Shown: one piece after another, positions 6,984 through 10,178 of the stretch
How the letters are laid out: the number at the start of each line of letters is the position of its first letter
How positions within the stretch are numbered: position 1 is the first letter of the stretch
Source: Acidobacteriota bacterium
GTDB taxonomy: Bacteria > Acidobacteriota > Terriglobia > Acidiferrales > 2-02-FULL-67-57
Direction: 5' to 3'
NCBI GenBank assembly: GCA_016189965.1
Contig: JACPRL010000135.1
Location: 1-10,178 of the forward strand
DNA length: 10,178 nt
Program-made: the position numbers and the translations under genes
The notes under the pieces: generated by a model
Told to the model about the DNA's origin: nothing
The model's database searches: none
The model's input: the letters and a program-made list of their open reading frames with translations, nothing else

Positions 6984-8024
6984 ATGCTGCAATTGGTTGA
7001 GCGCAGGGACCTGTCGCCGGAAGTGTGGGACGAGAGGGTTCGCCAGTTCCCGGGCAACTCGCTCTTTCATCGTTGGGCTTGGCTTTCTTACATGGAGGCG
7101 CGGCATCGCGGCCAACGCCTGCTGCTGGAAATCCGCCAGGGAAGCGAGACCTGCGGCTTCTTCCCCGCCATCGTGGCGCGCAAGGGGCCGTTCCGGCTTC
7201 TGGGCAGCCCGCTGAAAGGCTCGTGGACGATGCAGATGGGGCCGGTGGCCGACCGGCTCGACACCGCCGCGTTCGTTGCAGCCCTGGAGGGGTTCTGTCG
7301 CGAGCGCAAGGTTGACTACGTTGAGCTCGCCAGCGCGGCGCTCGACCCGCAGGCCATCGAGGAGGCCGGATTCGTTCGCGAGGACATCGCCACTCACCTG
7401 CTGCCCATCGCTTCCCGCGAGGAGATGTGGCAGCGGATGAACAGCAGGGCGCGCAACGCCGTCCGCCAGGCCGAGCGCCACGGGCTGCAAGTCAGGGTAA
7501 TGGCGGAGCGCGCCGCGATCACAGAATTCCACCAGCAGTATCGAGCCGCGCTGGCACGCAAACATCTGCCGATGGACTGGCCGCTCGAGATGTTCACCGA
7601 CCTCTGGGACTATCTCCATCCCACCGGGCACCTCCAGGTGTGGCAGGTGTTCCACGGCGACACTTGCATCGACACGGAAATCCTCCTGTGCGATGAGAGC
7701 ACCCTTTACGGCTGGGCCGGCGCGGGCTGGCCGGACTACTTTCACCTGCGGCCCAATGAGTTCGTGCAGTGGGAGATCCTCAAATACGCCGCCGCACACG
7801 GCATTCGCGTCTACGATATGTACGGCGAAGGCGGGTTCAAGCTGAAGTTCGGCGCCCAGCGAGTCCCACGCCCGCGCTGGTACAAAACTTTTTCCCTCTC
7901 GGCGCGCCTGGCGCGGGAGGCCTACGCCGCCTGGTGGTACGGCCGGCGCCGTGTCAAACATTTTCTCCGCCGCTCCTGGCACCGCTTCGCACCCCCGCAC
8001 AAGCGCGGCAATCCGCTGAATTGA
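6984..8024 (+). CDS. FemAB/GNAT-fold acyltransferase family protein
   Basis: With the start at ATG 6984 the product has 346 residues, the usual length of single-chain FemAB-like proteins. Two GNAT-like halves are visible: an N-terminal part with NSLFHRWAWLSYME (25-38), GFFPAIV (58-64) and the basic stretch RARNAVRQAERHGLQV (155-170), and a C-terminal part with LYGWAGAGWPDYFHLRPNEF (241-260) and DMYGEGGFKLKFGA (278-291), which is the family's end signature. Members transfer amino acids from aminoacyl-tRNA to peptidoglycan precursors, or acyl groups in cell-surface polysaccharide pathways; the true substrate cannot be told here. The basic C-terminus (RRRVKHFLRRSWHRF) could touch the membrane. 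An in-frame GTG at 6840 would add 48 low-complexity Arg/Ala residues and is less likely. It stands alone, divergent from the hydroxylase operon. Confidence 0.85.
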   Translation: MLQLVERRDLSPEVWDERVRQFPGNSLFHRWAWLSYMEARHRGQRLLLEIRQGSETCGFFPAIVARKGPFRLLGSPLKGSWTMQMGPVADRLDTAAFVAALEGFCRERKVDYVELASAALDPQAIEEAGFVREDIATHLLPIASREEMWQRMNSRARNAVRQAERHGLQVRVMAERAAITEFHQQYRAALARKHLPMDWPLEMFTDLWDYLHPTGHLQVWQVFHGDTCIDTEILLCDESTLYGWAGAGWPDYFHLRPNEFVQWEILKYAAAHGIRVYDMYGEGGFKLKFGAQRVPRPRWYKTFSLSARLAREAYAAWWYGRRRVKHFLRRSWHRFAPPHKRGNPLN

Positions 8025-8049
8025 CTGCGCAGGGGGCATACCCTACAAT
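8021..8049 (+). promoter_or_regulatory. Sigma-70-type promoter of the HicB-like gene
   Basis: TTGACT (8021-8026) and TACAAT (8044-8049) each match the consensus at five of six positions, with the optimal 17-base spacing. The -35 box overlaps the TGA stop codon of the FemAB-like gene. The expected transcript start (about 8055-8057) is only three to five bases before the ATG at 8060, so the mRNA would be nearly leaderless, which agrees with the absence of a Shine-Dalgarno. Confidence 0.7.
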
Positions 8050-8059
8050 CGCAGAGGCT

Positions 8060-8371
8060 ATGGCAAAGACACTGGCGAGCACGAGAGCGGGAGCCCTGAA
8101 TATCAACTTTACCCTGCAGGTGTGGAAAGAGAACCACGCGTATGTGGCCTATGCACCTGAGGTGGATGTTTCTAGCTGCGGCGACTCGTTACGCCAAGCG
8201 AAGGCCCGACTGCGGGAAGCCGTGAGCCTCTTCCTGGAAGAGGCCTCCCGGCTGGGAACCCTAGGGGACATCCTTTCGGAGTCAGGGTTCGAAAGGGAGG
8301 GCAACACGTACCGCCCTCATCGTGTTCTGGCCAGAGAGAAGGTGCGGCTGGCTGTTCCCGTAGCGTCCTAG
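8060..8371 (+). CDS. hicB: HicB-family antitoxin (type II toxin-antitoxin)
   Basis: The 103-residue product shows the HicB/UPF0150 core: a strand with FTLQVWKENHAYVAYAPEVD (17-36), then SSCGDSLRQAKARLREAVSLFL (38-59), the helix that follows the 'PE.D.S..GD' motif. The rest (about 60-103) looks like a short extension with a basic end. No clear ribbon-helix-helix or HTH DNA-binding domain is visible. HicB proteins bind and neutralise the RNA-cleaving HicA toxin. The partner lies 10 bases downstream and is frameshifted, so this antitoxin may now have no active toxin. The ATG at 8060 fits the promoter at 8021-8049. Reading-frame extension further upstream overlaps the FemAB gene and is not real. 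Confidence 0.85.
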   Translation: MAKTLASTRAGALNINFTLQVWKENHAYVAYAPEVDVSSCGDSLRQAKARLREAVSLFLEEASRLGTLGDILSESGFEREGNTYRPHRVLAREKVRLAVPVAS

Positions 8372-8381
8372 CCCCAGCCGC

Positions 8382-8613
8382 ATGCCCCGCATCACTCCCA
8401 TCCCCTATCGCAAGCTTGTTCGCGTGCTGGAACTGGAGGGATTTGTAGTCGCCCGCCAACGGGGCGATCACATGGCCTTCACCAAGCCCGGTATACAGCA
8501 TCCGGTTGTGGTGCCACGCTTATGATGCGCTTCCGGTGTTTATCATCAAGAATACGTTGCGGACAGCGCGCATCAGTCGTGAGCGATACTTTGAACTCCT
8601 GGAGCGCGTCTAG
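8382..8613 (+). pseudogene. hicA: HicA-family toxin gene, frameshifted
   Basis: Frame 1 from ATG 8382 reads MPRITPIPYRKLVRVLELEG, then FVVARQRGDHMAFTKPG and HPVVVPRL, and stops at TGA 8523-8525 (47 residues). This is the HicA double-stranded-RNA-binding-like fold with the catalytic His in 'QRGDHMAF'. Moving one base forward at 8520-8523 restores YDALPVFIIKNTLRTARISR and ERYFELLERV up to TAG 8611-8613, exactly the missing second half of this HicA subgroup. The full span is 232 bases, that is 77 codons plus one extra base. One extra T in 'cgcttatgat' is the simplest cause. Active HicA cleaves mRNA independently of ribosomes. The TTA-TGA context resembles a +1 recoding site only loosely: no internal Shine-Dalgarno precedes it. 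A sequencing error is possible. Confidence 0.85.
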
Positions 8614-8628
8614 CGGGCCGGCTGAGGT

Positions 8629-9009
8629 TCAGTGCGGAAGGGACGGGTCAGGCCGGCGGGGCTTCATCCCCATAAAGCAGCGATAGCAGAGGACACTCTT
8701 CTTGCGCGCCGCATCTTCCGGGTGGAGATAGATGACCTGCCCGCACCGGCGACAGAGGCGCGGCTCGGTGCCCGGCTGCGGTGTCTCCTCTTCCTCGGCC
8801 AGGAACAAACAGCACGGGCAGTCATCGCGCGTCTGGTCGCCCATCCAGCCGATGGGCTCGCCGTTTTCAAACGCGATGGGGTGCAGCTTCCCCTCTTGCC
8901 CCGCCTCGGCCAGCATCCGCTTGATTCTTTCAATCCCCTGGTGGGGAATCGGCGGCGCCGCCCTGTGCCTCCTCGCGGTTCGCTTTCCCTTGCGGGTCCT
9001 TCTTGCCAT
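8629..9009 (-). CDS. Small zinc-ribbon protein of unknown function
   Basis: The 126-residue product has a basic N-terminus (MARRTRKGKRTARRHR), then a region with a predicted helix (25-37), a CPCC cluster (64-67) and a zinc-ribbon pattern C86-x2-C89 and C108-x2-C111. Seven cysteines in all suggest one or two bound metal ions. An acidic patch (AEEEE, 71-75) lies between the cysteine groups. The family is not recognised. The basic tail and ribbon would suit nucleic-acid binding, which is only an inference. GGGAG lies about 10 bases before the ATG (9007-9009). The gene begins 32 bases after the tRNA-Leu 3' end on the same strand and may be transcribed with it; it faces the HicBA locus. Confidence 0.7.
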   Translation of the reverse strand: MARRTRKGKRTARRHRAAPPIPHQGIERIKRMLAEAGQEGKLHPIAFENGEPIGWMGDQTRDDCPCCLFLAEEEETPQPGTEPRLCRRCGQVIYLHPEDAARKKSVLCYRCFMGMKPRRPDPSLPH

Positions 9010-9041
9010 TTTCCGCTCTCCCGCCTGCGACCTCTACCGGT

Positions 9042-9130
9042 TGGTGCCCGGGGTGGGGGTCGAACCCACACGGCCCTTGCGGGCCAAGGGATTTTAAGTC
9101 CCTCGCGTCTGCCGATTCCGCCACCCGGGC
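9042..9130 (-). tRNA. tRNA-Leu (anticodon UAA)
   Basis: The acceptor stem is GCCCGGG (9130-9124) pairing with CCCGGGC, followed by discriminator A (9045) and an encoded CCA (9044-9042). The D-arm contains GGCGGAATCGGCAGACGC, typical of tRNA-Leu. The anticodon loop reads CTTAAAA with anticodon TAA. A long variable arm (class II tRNA) contains GGCCC/GGGCC, and the T-arm contains GTGGGTTCGACCCCCAC. All features of a functional tRNA-Leu that reads UUA and UUG are present. Confidence 0.97.
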
Positions 9131-9139
9131 GATGCCGCC

Positions 9140-9145
9140 ATCATA
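9140..9145 (-). promoter_or_regulatory. Possible -10 box of the tRNA-Leu gene
   Basis: On the minus strand TATGAT lies about 10 bases before the tRNA 5' end, matching the consensus at five of six positions. No good -35 box sits 16-18 bases further upstream. The predicted transcript would carry only a few bases of 5' leader. Confidence 0.35.
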
Positions 9146-9213
9146 GCACCGAGGGCCACGGACCGAGTGCCGTCCAACTTGTCAGCGCTTATCATACGCT
9201 TGCCTCATTCAAG

Positions 9214-9240
9214 AGATCCTTCGCTTCGCTCAGGATGACA
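9214..9240. repeat. Dispersed short repeat unit of the 'catcctgagcgaagcgaaggatct' type
   Basis: The reverse complement reads tgtcatcctgagcgaagcgaaggatct in two overlapping pieces (9214-9240). It contains the small inverted pair atcct/aggat (9216-9220, 9232-9236). This is a single copy of a repeat that I recall as common between genes of acidobacterial and related genomes. It is distinct in sequence from the element at 47-226, though both share the 'tgtcat-cc-gagcg' opening. It sits between the LysR gene and tRNA-Leu. Confidence 0.55.
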
Positions 9241-9247
9241 GGCTCTA

Positions 9248-9261
9248 GGAGCGCCGGCTCC
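9248..9261 (-). terminator. Weak hairpin after the LysR-family gene
   Basis: GGAGC (9248-9252) and GCTCC (9257-9261) pair around a GCCG loop, two bases after the TAA of the regulator gene. No T-run follows on the minus strand, so it is not a classical terminator; it may act with the repeat just beyond it. Confidence 0.3.
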
Positions 9262-9263
9262 GG

Positions 9264-10145
9264 TTACCGCCAGCCCGAGCGCAGGAGCTCCACCAGGGCA
9301 GCCGTGGCGTGGGAGAAGCGGGCATCGCGGCGATGGATGAAGTAGAGGTGCCGGGGAATCTTCATCTGCCGGATGGGCACCTCGACCAGCAGGCGCCGCT
9401 CCACCTCCCAGCGCACGCACATCCGCGGCACGATGGCCACGCCGCAGTTCATCTGCACGAACCTCTTGATGCTTTCAATGGTCGGCAGCTCCACGACCAT
9501 CCGCAGAGGCACTCGGTGTTTCTGGAAGAGCTGGATGACCCGCCAGCGGTAGGGCGATTCCACGATATGGGCAATGAAGCTTTCCCGGCCGAGCGCGGCA
9601 ATCTCCACCGAGCGGTGCCGCGCCAGCCGGTGGCGGGGGTTCACCACGAAGGTGAGCTCATCGCGGAAGAACTGCACGGCGGCGAGCTTCTCGTCCTCGG
9701 GCAGGAAAGAAATCACGCCCAGGTCGAGCCGGTAGTTCAAGACTTCGCCCGGGATGTCGCGGGAAAAGGTGCGGTGCACGGAGAGGTGGATGTCGGGATG
9801 CAATTGGCGGAAGCGGGCCAGGGCGGGGAGCAGGGCGTGGATGGAGCTTTCGTTGACGCCGAGCGCCACCCGGCCGCCGCGCAGCCCGCGCAGGTCCTCC
9901 ACGCTGCGCTTGATCTCTTGGCGGAGATTGAGCATGCGCTCGGCGTAGTCGCGCAGCAGAACACCCACATCGGTCAGCTTCACCCCGCGGGCGCCGCGTA
10001 CGAGCAACGGCTCGCCCACCCACTCCTCCAGCCGCCGGACGGCCAAACTCACCGCCGGCTGGGTGCGGTAGAGTTTTTCTGCGGCGCGCGAAAAGCTCCC
10101 CTCACGCAGCAGGGTGAGAAATACCTCGAGATCGCCCAAGTTCAT
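9264..10145 (-). CDS. LysR-family transcriptional regulator
   Basis: The 293-residue product has the standard LysR layout. The N-terminal winged helix-turn-helix is at about 1-60 (LEVFLTLLREGSFSRAAEKL, then TQPAVSLAVRRLE, then GEPLLVRGARGVKLTDVG). A linker helix follows to about 88, and the periplasmic-binding-protein-like effector domain runs from 91 (GRVALGVNES) to the end. It should bind DNA as a dimer or tetramer and respond to a small molecule that cannot be named from sequence. The ATG at 10143-10145 has a good GGAAGGGGAG Shine-Dalgarno; an in-frame start 10 codons upstream has less support. LysR genes usually regulate a divergent neighbour, which here would lie beyond the right edge. 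It could also act on the molybdenum hydroxylase operon, but nothing in the sequence shows this. Confidence 0.93.
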   Translation of the reverse strand: MNLGDLEVFLTLLREGSFSRAAEKLYRTQPAVSLAVRRLEEWVGEPLLVRGARGVKLTDVGVLLRDYAERMLNLRQEIKRSVEDLRGLRGGRVALGVNESSIHALLPALARFRQLHPDIHLSVHRTFSRDIPGEVLNYRLDLGVISFLPEDEKLAAVQFFRDELTFVVNPRHRLARHRSVEIAALGRESFIAHIVESPYRWRVIQLFQKHRVPLRMVVELPTIESIKRFVQMNCGVAIVPRMCVRWEVERRLLVEVPIRQMKIPRHLYFIHRRDARFSHATAALVELLRSGWR

Positions 10146-10178
10146 CGCTCCCCTTCCGTGTTCGCCTATAAGCAATAC

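Noticed and set aside
6492..8039. A 515-codon open frame on the minus strand
   Set aside because: It is antisense to the whole FemAB-like gene, crosses the divergent control region and the strong Shine-Dalgarno of the operon, and has no recognisable motif.
8520..8525. Programmed +1 frameshift as the main explanation for the HicA break
   Set aside because: There is no Shine-Dalgarno-like sequence a few bases upstream and the TTA codon is not an established slippery codon; mutation or sequencing error is simpler.

Overview
The window is GC-rich bacterial chromosome with tightly packed genes. It contains dispersed palindromic repeats of the 'tgtcattccgagcg...gaggaatctgct' and 'catcctgagcgaagcgaaggatct' kinds. 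Such repeats are frequent in Acidobacteriota (Terriglobia-like) genomes, and together with the molybdenum hydroxylase operon this makes a soil or sediment acidobacterium the best guess. This is an inference from style; no marker gene fixes the taxon.

Layout. (1) A six-gene minus-strand operon runs from 6730 down to 224: FAD subunit (CoxM-like), 2Fe-2S subunit (CoxS-like), CoxG-like SRPBCC protein, molybdopterin subunit (CoxL-like), a PanE/ApbA-type 2-dehydropantoate 2-reductase, and an M24 creatinase/Xaa-Pro-peptidase-like protein. Gaps are -8, +6, +12, +18 and +2 bases, so it should be one transcript. It ends exactly at the edge of a 180-bp MITE-like palindromic element (47-226), whose terminus supplies the last stop codon. 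(2) Divergently, on the plus strand, lies a FemAB/GNAT-type acyltransferase (6984-8024). (3) Next is a HicB-type antitoxin (8060-8371) with a strong promoter overlapping the FemAB stop codon. It is followed by a HicA-type toxin gene broken by a one-base insertion (8382-8613). (4) On the minus strand come a small zinc-ribbon protein of unknown function (8629-9009), tRNA-Leu(UAA) (9042-9130), a second repeat type, and a LysR-family regulator (9264-10145).

How the genes work together. The first four operon genes encode a complete three-subunit molybdenum hydroxylase (electrons flow Mo centre -> two 2Fe-2S clusters -> FAD) plus a CoxG-type accessory protein. The active-site loop of the large subunit matches neither form I nor form II CO dehydrogenase, so the substrate is probably an organic molecule such as an N-heterocycle or aldehyde rather than CO. 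The co-transcribed ketopantoate-reductase-like and creatinase-like enzymes would then be later steps of the same catabolic route. The route itself is not identifiable from sequence alone. The HicBA locus looks like a decaying toxin-antitoxin module, unless the frameshift is translationally suppressed.
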